DNA of 64,000 nucleotides from the NCBI GenBank assembly GCA_031292355.1, contig JARLHI010000061.1, positions 124,001 to 188,000 on the forward strand, given 5' to 3'. Shown piece after piece: positions 51,857-60,814 of this stretch. This DNA comes from Candidatus Obscuribacterales bacterium. Its GTDB lineage: Bacteria; Cyanobacteriota; Vampirovibrionia; Obscuribacterales; Obscuribacteraceae. The notes below the pieces were generated by a model. It saw nothing but the letters and a program-made list of their open reading frames with translations, had not been told where the DNA came from and did no database searches. Every line of letters starts with the position of its first letter. Positions within the stretch are counted from its first letter, which is position 1. Position numbers and translations under genes: made by a program.

Positions 51857-52996
51857 ATGGACATGACCAAGAGCAACAGCCCGGTTGCCCTCACCGGCGA
51901 ATTCGACTACAACAGCTTTCTCGTTCCCAGCCTCGGTTTCTCCGACTCCGCCGCTGCCGCACACTACGCCCTTAACCGCGACAGTCTGACCAGCCAAATT
52001 GTTTATGACATGGACGACAATTTCGCTCGCGTCACTTTCGGCGACAAAAATTATGTCCCGCGCATCAGCACCATGCATGGGCACTGGCTCACCAGCGAAC
52101 TCATGAGCGCGCGCGGTGCTCTCCGTCAGGTCAAATGGGAAATCTTGCGTCAGAAGGCCACGCCAATGCCGTCCGCCGATGCCTTCAATGTGTGCCTCCT
52201 CGTTGATGGACCGCGACAGTTTTCTGTCTACTATCCCCACACGAACAAGCATCCTGACTGGTGGTATTCACTGCACATGGGCAATCGTGACTGCTTCGCT
52301 GTCTGGGGGCGCGCTAACGGTCAGGCAGTCGGCAGGCACAATCCACTTGATGGCGAAAATCACATCGTCGCTTCAGGTCACGGTCGTGGCGTGATTGTTG
52401 CTCGCACGGCGCACTTCTCCAATAGCGGAGAACCGACGGGCTTCAAAAACATCATGATCAAGCTGGAGTTCTCGGTCAAGGACAAAGATGCGACCAAGGA
52501 CGACATGCTCAAGGTGCAGATTGACCGCCATCTCGCTATCACGACCGTTGGCGAAGGAGTCTATGACTTCGCCAAGGAAGAAGACGACAACGGCTGGAGG
52601 ATTCTTGTTGAGCGCGCTCAGCAAGGATTTGCTTTGTTCTGCGAAACGGTGCCCAAAGAGCTCGATGACTGGCGCAAGCGTTTCATCGAGCAGAAGGCTC
52701 ACATTGCTCAGGACAAACTCATCGCCGGCGCGAGCTATGGCGACCAGGTCAAGAAATTGTCCTGGCAGGAAGCCCTGGCGACCGTACATGCCCCCTGGCA
52801 GTTGCAGGTGGTCATTGACGCTCATTGTGGCGAACAGTTCGATGAGAGCGTGCATCGTTACAGCGCCAAATACACTCGTGTGGGCAATATGCTCGCCGCT
52901 CACGAGTGCACACCCGAACGTCGTGAACATCTCAGAACCATGATCGAAGACTTCGTTCACGCAAATAGCGATGACTGGAACCGCACGGGCCAATGA
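51857..52996 (+). CDS. Unknown protein
   Basis: A 379-residue soluble protein, no family recognised. The first 100 residues describe an alpha/beta part (EFDYNSFLVPSLGFSDSAAA), then a beta-rich part with many His and Trp (HPDWWYSLHMGNRDCFAVWG), and a helical C-terminal third (KELDDWRKRFIEQKAHIAQD). AAGGAAA precedes ATG 51857, which opens MDMTKSNSP. A 305-codon frame on the minus strand across this gene is a shadow. It may be co-transcribed with the two genes after it, ending at the 54026 terminator. Confidence 0.7.
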   Translation: MDMTKSNSPVALTGEFDYNSFLVPSLGFSDSAAAAHYALNRDSLTSQIVYDMDDNFARVTFGDKNYVPRISTMHGHWLTSELMSARGALRQVKWEILRQKATPMPSADAFNVCLLVDGPRQFSVYYPHTNKHPDWWYSLHMGNRDCFAVWGRANGQAVGRHNPLDGENHIVASGHGRGVIVARTAHFSNSGEPTGFKNIMIKLEFSVKDKDATKDDMLKVQIDRHLAITTVGEGVYDFAKEEDDNGWRILVERAQQGFALFCETVPKELDDWRKRFIEQKAHIAQDKLIAGASYGDQVKKLSWQEALATVHAPWQLQVVIDAHCGEQFDESVHRYSAKYTRVGNMLAAHECTPERREHLRTMIEDFVHANSDDWNRTGQ

Positions 52997-53071
52997 GTTA
53001 CAACGCATTGAGTAAGTGAGTTGACCCAGATACGAAACGCGCATTTCGCGCAAACTGAAAGTTCTGAAAAA

Positions 53072-53635
53072 ATGACGCAGATGAATGACTACACCCCGGT
53101 CAAGCTTGTCCCCTCGCAACGCACCGACACGAGTTCGCCTTTTGTCGCTCCGCCTTTCGAGATGGCTTTCCGACGGACCGAGAAGTTGTTCTGGCAAGGT
53201 CTCTGGCTGCAATATAAGGTCGAAGAGCTTCAGTTCTCCGACTTTGGTCCTGACCATAACGTCGAGCTGGCTCTTCACTTCTTCGAGCACAGACTCGCGT
53301 TGTGTCTCATGGTTGCAGAATTCGTCGACGCGAAGAAAATACTCGACCGGGAAATTGACACCATGGGACGTCCCCTCGATTCCCGCTATACCCGCTGCAT
53401 CGATGCTGACTGCGTCGACGGGTGGATCCAGGATGGCGCGAAACTGAACGTCATCAAAGCACGAATACTACTGCAACAGCTCGAAGGGCTGATGCAGACC
53501 GTCAAAACCCTGCTCAAGGAAACGGCAGATTCGGCCTGCGACGCAAGGGCTTTGCTCACTCGTGAAGCCGAGAAAGCGTTGTCCGGGAGCACGAGTCTCA
53601 GGCTGGACCAACAACCGTCTGAACTGGAATTTTAA
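53072..53635 (+). CDS. Unknown protein
   Basis: A 187-residue helical protein (ELALHFFEHRLALCLMVAEF, ARILLQQLEGLMQTVKTLLK) with no recognised domain. ATG 53072 is preferred; an upstream TTG at 53021 and an ATG at 53081 are alternatives, and the ribosome binding site is weak. It follows the previous gene by 75 bp. Confidence 0.6.
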   Translation: MTQMNDYTPVKLVPSQRTDTSSPFVAPPFEMAFRRTEKLFWQGLWLQYKVEELQFSDFGPDHNVELALHFFEHRLALCLMVAEFVDAKKILDREIDTMGRPLDSRYTRCIDADCVDGWIQDGAKLNVIKARILLQQLEGLMQTVKTLLKETADSACDARALLTREAEKALSGSTSLRLDQQPSELEF

Positions 53636-53691
53636 AGTCAGCCACCGCATATGGTGCTCACATCACACCAACAAAATTAACGGAGGGTATG

Positions 53692-54018
53692 ATGCCGAAA
53701 AACGATGTCACAATCGCTGCAAACCGGCTTGGTTTGCGGCTGGTTGTGACAGACCGAGTGCAAGAAACAGACGAAGACAAAGCGCGCAAATTCGCCGATC
53801 GTGTCGAGCGTCAATATGACCTCGATGCACGTGGAAGCATCGGCGGACTGTGCTTCGCACACTGCCTCGAATTCGACGACTTCCCTGAGCCAGCCCATGT
53901 CACTCGTGCCATGGAAATCCTCAAGGAACGCGGCTTCGATGCAGAACCGACCGACTATAGCAACGGTTCACATCGGCACGGGATCGTCTGGGTAACACCT
54001 CAAGACCCGCACCGTTAG
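53692..54018 (+). CDS. Unknown small protein
   Basis: A 108-residue soluble protein with a possible ferredoxin-like alpha/beta order (GLRLVVTDRVQETDEDKARK, HVTRAMEILKERGFDAEPTD, HRHGIVWVTPQDP). No family named. GGAGG five bases before the second of two tandem ATG codons favours 53692 over 53689. It ends in the repeated terminator element, and its last codons are echoed at 51290-51316. Confidence 0.7.
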   Translation: MPKNDVTIAANRLGLRLVVTDRVQETDEDKARKFADRVERQYDLDARGSIGGLCFAHCLEFDDFPEPAHVTRAMEILKERGFDAEPTDYSNGSHRHGIVWVTPQDPHR

Positions 54019-54106
54019 AACACGAAATAGAGGCGGAGATTGGCACCGGATTGTGCTGCTCCGCCTCTATTCGTTTCTTTTTCAGACCTTCTAGTAGACC
54101 GGTCTA
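54016..54106 (+). repeat. Terminator plus palindrome repeat, copy 2
   Basis: Second copy of the 51317-51404 element, starting at the stop codon of the gene above and ending in TAGACCGGTCTA. Confidence 0.7.
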
Positions 54107-54554
54107 CGAAATTTGCAAACATCAAGCTTTTTCCAATATGCGCAGAGCCGGTGTTACCTCCCAGACATTTACTAGGCGACGGTGAAAGTGATCTACCGCA
54201 CTGTTTGCCACCTGGTGAACCGCAGCCACTGCTGATTTGTAGTTTGATGGTGACCATGGCTACTAAAGTTAAATACTTCAATTGTCATGTTTGCTTTTGG
54301 AAAAGCATTGTCTAGCACAGAGCCCTTTGTTAGGTTGGTCATATCCTGTCTTTTTCTTTTCTTCTTTTCGTTATGGAGCCATAGCAGGCACCTCACAGCA
54401 ACTTCAAAATCAGTGGCTCTGTATACGAAGGCTCTGCCCTCGTGTTTTTGGTCGACACCATTTGACGAGAGGCTTCACCATCTCGCATTCACCCCAGGAT
54501 CAGTCAGTGCTCCGACTGCCCCTGCGAACCAGAACATAGAATCAGGAGAAACCC
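54019..54554. other. Intergenic region after the terminator repeat
   Basis: Beyond the repeat at 54016-54106 there is about 450 bases with no supported gene. Frames of 60-110 codons on both strands lack ribosome binding sites. Confidence 0.4.
54026..54083 (+). terminator. Rho-independent terminator
   Basis: AATAGAGGCGGAG pairs with CTCCGCCTCTATT over 13 bases, followed by TCGTTTCTTTTTC. It closes the 51857-54018 gene group. Confidence 0.8.
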
Positions 54555-55013
54555 ATGAAGGCATTTCGTTTGCTAAAACAACTGGGCATCGTCCTAACAG
54601 CCACATTTTGGTTTATCGCGGCTAGTCAGTGGCTGTTGCCGGGCTCTTTCGCTACCCATACGCTGGGTGATTTGGTCGTGTCAACGCTTTTGATCACAAC
54701 CTTTGCTTACATTGCGTTTTACTTGGTGGGCATTGGTGCTTGGATTGCGGCTACTTTTATTCTCCGCTCTTTGAAAATCGATCACGCACCGTGGATGGTG
54801 CCAGGCTTATTACTACAAGTGCTTTTCGGCACCGTCGGAGGCACTTTTGCCATCTGGCTGTCTAGTTTGTTACTACCGGATACGGTGCTTTTGCACTCGG
54901 TGCTTGCGATCTTTCCTTATGCGCTGGCAAATACAGTCTTAATCTGGCTTTTGGCGCTTCATTCTGGGGCCGTGCGCAAACCGATCAAACTGCTGCCCGA
55001 AACTAGCTACTAG
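54555..55013 (+). CDS. Unknown membrane protein with four spans
   Basis: A 152-residue protein with four hydrophobic helices (LGIVLTATFWFIAASQWLL, VVSTLLITTFAYIAFYLVGI, WMVPGLLLQVLFGTVGGTFA, SVLAIFPYALANTVLIWLLA). Short loops and a basic C-terminus place both ends in the cytoplasm. No family recognised. AGGAG precedes the ATG by six bases. Confidence 0.75.
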   Translation: MKAFRLLKQLGIVLTATFWFIAASQWLLPGSFATHTLGDLVVSTLLITTFAYIAFYLVGIGAWIAATFILRSLKIDHAPWMVPGLLLQVLFGTVGGTFAIWLSSLLLPDTVLLHSVLAIFPYALANTVLIWLLALHSGAVRKPIKLLPETSY

Positions 55014-55167
55014 CGAGACAGGGCTCTAGCGCATCAACGTAGGCGTTTCCCCTCTTTATTGAGTGGTCGTTGCCAACCCACTTAACCATTAACATTCGAT
55101 CGGAACATCTTCGATCGATATAGCCCAAAGGGACCTTATGTACTCACAAGGTCCAAAGGAGACTCTC

Positions 55168-55902
55168 ATGTTCAATTCAACCCTTGACCTCGTCTGGGTG
55201 TTCATCCTGTTTGCAGCATCCATTTTGGTGGTGTACGGACTGCGCGAAGCTCGCCGAGCCAAAAATACGTTGGGGACAGGCTGGGCAATCGTAGGACTCG
55301 CGTTTGCCACTGTCTTGTCCGTGGTTCTCATCTTCAGCTCCTTCAACGAAGTGAAGAGCGAAGGCGTGGCTCAAGAATGCAGTCTCGATCAGCAGTACGT
55401 GCAAAGCCAGAATGTTCTTTCCAACTACATCGACGGGTTCTACGAGAAGCTCGGGGTAGCCAATCTCGCAACAGCGAAGGTCGAAGATATCGACAAGATC
55501 CTCGTCACTCTTTTGAGCGGCCAGTCGGATCTGCGCGCCTGGAGCAGTGCCAAGAGCCCGCTATTCTTAGCTCTGGTGCAAGTGTGCCCTCAAGTAACGC
55601 TTGCTCAATACCAGGATCTCCTCGCCTACATTCAACAGGGGCGAGCTCAGGTTCAAGCAAGCCAGGCGAAGTTGCTCGCTCAGCTCAGCGATTTCGACAA
55701 ATGGCGCAATTCCGAGATCATCTTCCACCCGAATCAGGTAAAACTGTTCGGCTTACCTGACAGCAACCTGCACGTGACGATCGGTAACCGCACCCTCCTG
55801 GGGGCCGAGGCTGAACAACAGATGTATAACATCGTCCTCAATCCGATGGCTGTCGAGGCGTTTGCCACTGGCCGACAAGGTCCTCTCTCAGTGAATCAGT
55901 GA
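55168..55902 (+). CDS. Membrane-anchored protein, weakly LemA-like
   Basis: A 244-residue protein with two N-terminal hydrophobic segments (LDLVWVFILFAASILVVYGL and GWAIVGLAFATVLSVVLIFS) and a soluble helical domain (residues 70-244). The long helices and a late LAYIQQGRAQVQASQAKLLA, then HPNQVKLFGLPDSNL recall LemA proteins, but LemA has one membrane helix and clearer motifs, so this is only a resemblance. AAGGAG lies before ATG 55168. Confidence 0.65.
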   Translation: MFNSTLDLVWVFILFAASILVVYGLREARRAKNTLGTGWAIVGLAFATVLSVVLIFSSFNEVKSEGVAQECSLDQQYVQSQNVLSNYIDGFYEKLGVANLATAKVEDIDKILVTLLSGQSDLRAWSSAKSPLFLALVQVCPQVTLAQYQDLLAYIQQGRAQVQASQAKLLAQLSDFDKWRNSEIIFHPNQVKLFGLPDSNLHVTIGNRTLLGAEAEQQMYNIVLNPMAVEAFATGRQGPLSVNQ

Positions 55903-56022
55903 AAAATCTCAATTTGTCGAATCTGCTACGTTATCCAAAGACTAGGGGAACGAAATAGCTTTTGATCTCAGGGCCGACCAAGACCATCTCCTGCTGACTA
56001 GCAACCTCAACCAGCGACCGCT

Positions 56023-56053
56023 CTTACCAACAGGGCGGTCGCTCAAACATTTC
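56023..56053 (+). terminator. Hairpin between two membrane protein genes
   Basis: Nine-base stem AGCGACCGC/GCGGTCGCT, 120 bases after the previous stop and 15 before the next ATG. It may terminate or lie in the next gene's leader. Confidence 0.4.
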
Positions 56054-56068
56054 TGAAAGGAAGATAGT

Positions 56069-56353
56069 ATGCACACGTTTATCGTGATCGCCATTGTCCT
56101 GGGAGCGCTCGTCTTATGGGCCGGCTCCGGTCTGCTCAATATAACCGTTACCAAGCTCTTCTTCGGCTCGTATTACGACGACGTACTGGGAGCATTTGCT
56201 GTGATTTTCGGACCTGGATACACAGCTGTCTTGCTGCTGTCATTTCTGTTTTGCAAGGTGGCAAGAGTCTTCGAGCGCCACACCAACCCTATCGTAAAAG
56301 CACTCCGTGACCGCCGGTCGCAAGGAAAGCGCTCCACTAACTCAAAGTTATGA
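56069..56353 (+). CDS. Small membrane protein with two spans
   Basis: A 94-residue protein: helix 1 FIVIAIVLGALVLWAGSGLL, helix 2 AVIFGPGYTAVLLLSFLF, then a basic tail. AAGGAAG precedes the ATG. In another frame the DNA just after its stop reads as a low-complexity Ala/Pro/Thr chain up to the next gene, so a frameshift near the end is possible. Confidence 0.65.
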   Translation: MHTFIVIAIVLGALVLWAGSGLLNITVTKLFFGSYYDDVLGAFAVIFGPGYTAVLLLSFLFCKVARVFERHTNPIVKALRDRRSQGKRSTNSKL

Positions 56354-56510
56354 ACGAAACCGCGCGCATAGTAACCGCCAAGTCATTGATCCGCAACTAG
56401 CTGCCAGCCAAGCTTCAGTGGCAACTCCCAAACCAACAGCTGCACAAGCTCCAGTTCCAACCGGAGGATCGCAGACACTCACTCAAACATCCACTCAAAG
56501 GAGAAAGAAC

Positions 56511-56909
56511 ATGCAGGACATCAATCGAATTCGCGTCTTCGACACCAACTCAACCCGCACACACCTCTACGCCGTTTCCAAACGACTCATCAAGTCCGAC
56601 CGGGACGACTCACGCACATTCACTTTGGTAGACCGCCAACGTGACCTTAGCGACAGCAGCGTCAACAGTATTTTGGCGCCAGACGAGATTCGAATAATGG
56701 TCCGGGAGCTTCTGCAAATCGTCGGAGTATTATCAGTTAGGATCCGGCCGCACGAGATCCACATCAGAATCGCGGTGACTTTCGACTGGGAAGACGTGCA
56801 CGAAGACGTCATCCGCATCATCAAAACACGTGCCTTTCCCAATGTAGAGCCCGACATTCAGTTGAGGCTCGCACTGCCAGCAATTGAAGGCGATAATGCT
56901 GCCGCATAA
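56511..56909 (+). CDS. Unknown protein, weakly Nfu N-terminal-like
   Basis: A 132-residue protein. The stretch VRELLQIVGVLSVRIRPHEI, then HIRIAVTFDWEDVHEDVIRI, follows the pattern of the Nfu/NifU N-terminal domain, which helps iron-sulphur cluster assembly, but the CxxC cluster domain is absent. The first 60 residues have no match. AAAGGAG is seven bases before ATG 56511. Treat the family as a suggestion. Confidence 0.55.
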   Translation: MQDINRIRVFDTNSTRTHLYAVSKRLIKSDRDDSRTFTLVDRQRDLSDSSVNSILAPDEIRIMVRELLQIVGVLSVRIRPHEIHIRIAVTFDWEDVHEDVIRIIKTRAFPNVEPDIQLRLALPAIEGDNAAA

Positions 56910-57024
56910 ACAACCCCCACACACGCAATGCAAAAGCAGAATAGGCCACGTTCTGCACTGCAAGTGGTGCTGACGTTGCCTGTTCTGCTCTTTGCCATTG
57001 CTTTGATCGTGGAGGTACAAGATA

Positions 57025-58554
57025 ATGCCTGGAATTGATGGTGAACCCTCAGTAGATAGAAATGACGTCATGCAGCTTCTTCTAACCTTGCCCCAAAAGA
57101 GCAGCTTACCTGTATATATTCAGGTCGCCGAAGCGATAAAAGAGTCAATAAATCGAGGTGTTCTCAAGCCTGGCGATCGACTGCCTTCCATCCGCGAACT
57201 TGCCGCTTCACTCAAACTTGCCCGCCTGACGATCAATCGCGCTTATGAACATCTTTCCAGCCAAAGCTACATAGATGTTCTGCAGGGCAGCGGGACCTTT
57301 GTATCGCAGTCTCCACCTCTGAGCACACCTCGAGCAACAGACGACTCGGCCGACCTCACAGATGAACAGCCAAGTGGTGACAGCTGTCGAAGTGTGGCGC
57401 TCTCTGCCTGGGCACAACGCCTGATGAAGGAGGATTCGCTGGCTTTATCCGCGCCTGACATATCTGGCGAACTTAACTACAATGCCGCTTTGCTGGAGGT
57501 GCTGCCGATCAATTTATGGCGCAAAGCACTCTTCAAAAGCTTCGACATGGAAGATCCTGCGATGCTTTCTTACACAACCGATCCTCTTGGATTCGCGCCG
57601 CTCAGAGAAGCTCTTGCTCAATATCTGGCCCGCGCTAGGAATCTTAGATGTTCTCCCGACCAAATCGCGATATTCTGCAATACCGAATCAGGCACAGATA
57701 AGTTAGCCAGAATACTGCTCCAGCCTGCCGATCTAGTCGGCGTGGAGGAGCCTGGTTCGCCAGGAGTGAGAACCACTTTCCTCACCCATGCCTCTCGATT
57801 ATTGCCTGTATCGGTAGATGAATATGGCATTGTCGTAAACGACTTGATTGCCAGCGGAGAGAGACCGCGGCTTATTTACATTACTCCTTCACACCACGAC
57901 CCTACAGGTGTGGCCTTGTCACTGTCTCGACGAGAGATGCTTCTGGATTGGGCAAAAGACAAAGATTGCTTTATTATCGAAGATGACTATGACTGCGAAT
58001 ACTATTACGGTCAGCGCACCCTTGCAGCTTTGTTCTCCATGGATCAAAACCAGCAAGTCATTTATCGATTCAACTTTTGGAAATCACTTTTCCCTCTCGT
58101 TCGAATAGGCTTTCTTGTTCTGCCCAAAAAGCTGGTGCCGGTGGTCGGGCGAGCGAAGATGCTGACCGAGCGCGATAACTCTTTAGTGGAGCAAAAAGCG
58201 CTGGCGACGTTTATGTCGCTTGGATATTTCGAACGACACCTGAGCAGAACTCGCACCATTTACGAAAGTCGGCGGGCAGCTGTTATCCTCGCATTAACGC
58301 GCTATTGCAAAAAAGAAGCTCAGCTATCGCCTACCACTGCTGGAACCCACATTTTAGCGAGCTTTTCACCGCAATTGACCGAAGAGAACATCATCTCTTG
58401 CGCTGCGGTGTCCGGCGTTCCGCTGATCAGTACTCGCAAATATTATTCTGGGAAGCCAAAATGCAATGAGTTTATTATTGGCTTTGCCACCCTGAATGAA
58501 ACAGAGACAGACAAGATCTTCCGTGAATTTGCCCGCTTGTTACGGCAGCCCTAA
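57025..58554 (+). CDS. MocR-type transcription regulator (GntR HTH plus aminotransferase fold)
   Basis: A 509-residue regulator of usual MocR length. Residues 30-105: GntR winged helix (LPVYIQVAEAIKESINRG, GDRLPSIRELAASLKLARLT, YIDVLQGSGTFVS). Residues 150-505: fold-type I aminotransferase domain, with DPTGVALS, FIIEDDYDCEY and the PLP Lys353 in NFWKSLFPLVRIGF. In other members a Ser precedes the Lys (SFSKSLFP); here it is Trp. Such regulators sense PLP or an amino compound and act on nearby genes; no vitamin or amino acid gene is adjacent. GGAGG lies before the ATG. Confidence 0.92.
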   Translation: MPGIDGEPSVDRNDVMQLLLTLPQKSSLPVYIQVAEAIKESINRGVLKPGDRLPSIRELAASLKLARLTINRAYEHLSSQSYIDVLQGSGTFVSQSPPLSTPRATDDSADLTDEQPSGDSCRSVALSAWAQRLMKEDSLALSAPDISGELNYNAALLEVLPINLWRKALFKSFDMEDPAMLSYTTDPLGFAPLREALAQYLARARNLRCSPDQIAIFCNTESGTDKLARILLQPADLVGVEEPGSPGVRTTFLTHASRLLPVSVDEYGIVVNDLIASGERPRLIYITPSHHDPTGVALSLSRREMLLDWAKDKDCFIIEDDYDCEYYYGQRTLAALFSMDQNQQVIYRFNFWKSLFPLVRIGFLVLPKKLVPVVGRAKMLTERDNSLVEQKALATFMSLGYFERHLSRTRTIYESRRAAVILALTRYCKKEAQLSPTTAGTHILASFSPQLTEENIISCAAVSGVPLISTRKYYSGKPKCNEFIIGFATLNETETDKIFREFARLLRQP

Positions 58555-59040
58555 TGGTAGTGTTATCTTGAACAGTTCTTGAGTGCAAGGACTTCTCGGC
58601 ACCGCAGGAAGTGGCATGCTTTGTTGATTGCCGTTCAAAGAATGGCCTAGCAGCGTTCAGCTCTGGTATCTCCGAAACATCTACTTAGCAAAGACGCAAA
58701 TGATCCGTTCTGCCCCGATCGGTTCGAGGAACGATAGCTGGAACCGGTTTGAGGTCTTAGTGCCAGGCTCTATTGTCCGAACAAGAAAAGCAAAATCTCT
58801 CTGGCATTTGTCAATGTATAGCGCTTAAAGTGAGTTATCTCCCATTCCAACCCTTTTTTAGGAATTGTTCGGACACGTCACTGGAAAGCCAATCGCAACC
58901 GCATATTTAACGCGCAGCCTGCGAGAAGCGTGTTGCCGCTGAAGCAGGCTTGTACACCGAACGCAAACCAGAAAGCATATACGCAGATTAGCCGGACCTC
59001 TGAGCCTGAACGACCAGAGCTCCAGAAAGAGAGAAAGCAA
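58555..59040. other. Intergenic region, no gene supported
   Basis: About 490 bases after the MocR gene. A 66-codon frame (58628-58828) has no ribosome binding site. Nothing else recognised. Confidence 0.4.
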
Positions 59041-59646
59041 ATGATTACGACTAAGTTTCAAAAGATGTCGAAGGCTGAAGTTGCCTATCGGATGAACCTG
59101 GTAACGGCGGCGGAGATGGCAGCAACAGGGCTCAAGGAAGAAGACGTGGTGCGGCAGTTTGGTGCGCGGTGCGCCGAAGACGCAGAGACGCCGGAGCTGT
59201 TGATCAGCGAAAGCGAATCTTGGCTGGCCAAAGCGGAGGCTTCCGTGGAGGAAGCGCTCCAACCAGTTCCCTTGACTGGGACGATGCTGGAACTAGTTGT
59301 ATGGCCGGATACTCCGATCGAGAGAGCCTACAAGAGCTTCGTCAGTGCAGCTGTCGAGCTGTGTAACCAATGCGTGAGGCTAGGCTTCGAGAAGCCTGCT
59401 GGCTTTCTTGAAGCCGTCGTAAATGTGCTGCGCGTTGAACACGATTCCCACCACATGAAAGAAGCGGCCGCCTCTAGCGTAAAATCCCTGACCACCGTTA
59501 TGGACCTCTGCGGAAGGAACTGGGACAACCTTGAAAATCGTGGCACCGAATTTGGTCAGCAGCTTGAGCTTACGACACGAGCTACTGGCGAACTTCGGGA
59601 CGCTTTGTCCCTTACGTACGACTGCTACGATTGGAGACAGAATTGA
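59041..59646 (+). CDS. Unknown helical protein
   Basis: A 201-residue acidic, helix-rich protein (AEVAYRMNLVTAAEMAATGL, SFVSAAVELCNQCVRLGFEK, HMKEAAASSVKSLTTVMDLC) with no recognised domain or signal. ATG 59041 has a GAGAGAAAGC site upstream. It starts a tight three-gene run. Confidence 0.65.
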   Translation: MITTKFQKMSKAEVAYRMNLVTAAEMAATGLKEEDVVRQFGARCAEDAETPELLISESESWLAKAEASVEEALQPVPLTGTMLELVVWPDTPIERAYKSFVSAAVELCNQCVRLGFEKPAGFLEAVVNVLRVEHDSHHMKEAAASSVKSLTTVMDLCGRNWDNLENRGTEFGQQLELTTRATGELRDALSLTYDCYDWRQN

Positions 59647-59767
59647 GAGAGTGAGAGCACTAATTGGTGCAGCATTCGCTCGAATCGGTTTCGGCAAAAT
59701 AACCATTCCCAGTGAATCTGCAAAAGAGTTGAGCCACAACATCACATCAATGTCACAAGGAGGCGCC

Positions 59768-59980
59768 ATGCCGTCACTTCCAAACTTAGCTCTAACGGAT
59801 GAAATCGAAGCACAAAAGGCTACCACCCGTCGCGCTGTTGCAGAAGGTGAAGAGCCTAAATTCAGTCTCGGCAGCTTTTCGACTTTCGGTCACCCTGAGG
59901 ATCCGGCTGAAACCGCGCGCATCGAGGCAGAAAAAGAAATTACACGCATCAAGGAAGTATACGAACGCTGGACGAACTGA
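59768..59980 (+). CDS. Small unknown protein
   Basis: A 70-residue hydrophilic protein ending in a charged helix (ARIEAEKEITRIKEVYERWT). AAGGAGG four to five bases before ATG 59768 is almost ideal. The frame is open further upstream, and a GTG at 59651 just after the previous stop could give a longer form. Confidence 0.65.
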   Translation: MPSLPNLALTDEIEAQKATTRRAVAEGEEPKFSLGSFSTFGHPEDPAETARIEAEKEITRIKEVYERWTN

Positions 59981-60058
59981 GCCCAGGTATTTTTGCAAAG
60001 AATTCAAATTCTACAGGCAGGGCAAATGATCGCCTCGCTAGAGAAAGGAGAAAACACA

Positions 60059-60595
60059 ATGCCACCAACAGAAATTTACGTCTATCTGGCGATCAGTCTG
60101 TTCATAGGGCTTATGTTGGGCGCTCCAACCTACTATTGGGTGATTGTCACATCGTTTCGGCAACGTCTACACAAATGCTGGTACACCCTCAAAGCTTTGG
60201 AAGACCAGGTACGAAATCTGGAGCAGGCGAACAAATCACTGGCTAGCCTGACAGAACTTCTGGACTCCCGTGCCGTTATCGTCCCGGACATAGACAAAGC
60301 AAAGGAAGCCACTGCCTACACGAGCTTTGCAACCCGTGCGCAGCAGCAGTCTAGCTCACTCCTGGCAGCCCTTGTGCAGACAACGGTCGCGGTGCGTGTA
60401 GAAAGCGCCCATCTAACCAATGGTGCGCTCCTAGCTCGCATTCGGAAGCATCGCTGGATGTTCTTACCCATTCGGCAAGAGAAAGAACTTCGGGCAATTG
60501 CCAAGTCGATTCTCAAGCAAGCCGATGCAGCGATCGCCAACGCCGATAAAAGGCTGAAGTCGACTAGCGATGCGGCAACATTTCGTTCATCCTGA
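60059..60595 (+). CDS. Membrane-anchored coiled-coil protein
   Basis: A 178-residue protein. One N-terminal membrane helix (EIYVYLAISLFIGLMLGAPT), then a coiled coil (KALEDQVRNLEQANKSLASL) and a long helical C-terminus (ELRAIAKSILKQADAAIANA). AAAGGAG is seven bases before ATG 60059. Together with the two genes before it, this may form a membrane-associated complex; this is inference. Confidence 0.65.
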   Translation: MPPTEIYVYLAISLFIGLMLGAPTYYWVIVTSFRQRLHKCWYTLKALEDQVRNLEQANKSLASLTELLDSRAVIVPDIDKAKEATAYTSFATRAQQQSSSLLAALVQTTVAVRVESAHLTNGALLARIRKHRWMFLPIRQEKELRAIAKSILKQADAAIANADKRLKSTSDAATFRSS

Positions 60596-60814
60596 GAATT
60601 GCCTCGCTAGGGGTGCTCAATTCGTGATTTCTGGGAAATTTTTTGTGAGGCCGAAAATTCTCGAAGAACTACTTCGTGCCACAGAATGCGGGCACCGCCA
60701 ATGATGCCCAAGCCGCAAGAAGAGACGAATAACTGAGCGTTCAATTCACACATCTCCTCAACCAAACTAGCTACCACTCTATGTATTGGTGGCTAACCGC
60801 AGAAAGGCGGCTTT

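Noticed and set aside
52373-53290. A 305-codon minus-strand frame
   Set aside because: Shadow of two plus-strand genes; it spans the gap between them and has no ribosome binding site.
49051-54106. Integron-like cassette array with attC sites
   Set aside because: Hairpins follow several genes, but the core-site sequences (RYYYAAC/GTTRRRY) are not conserved between copies and there is no integrase.
55168-55902. Firm call of LemA for this gene
   Set aside because: Two membrane helices and missing LemA motifs; only a helix pattern is shared.
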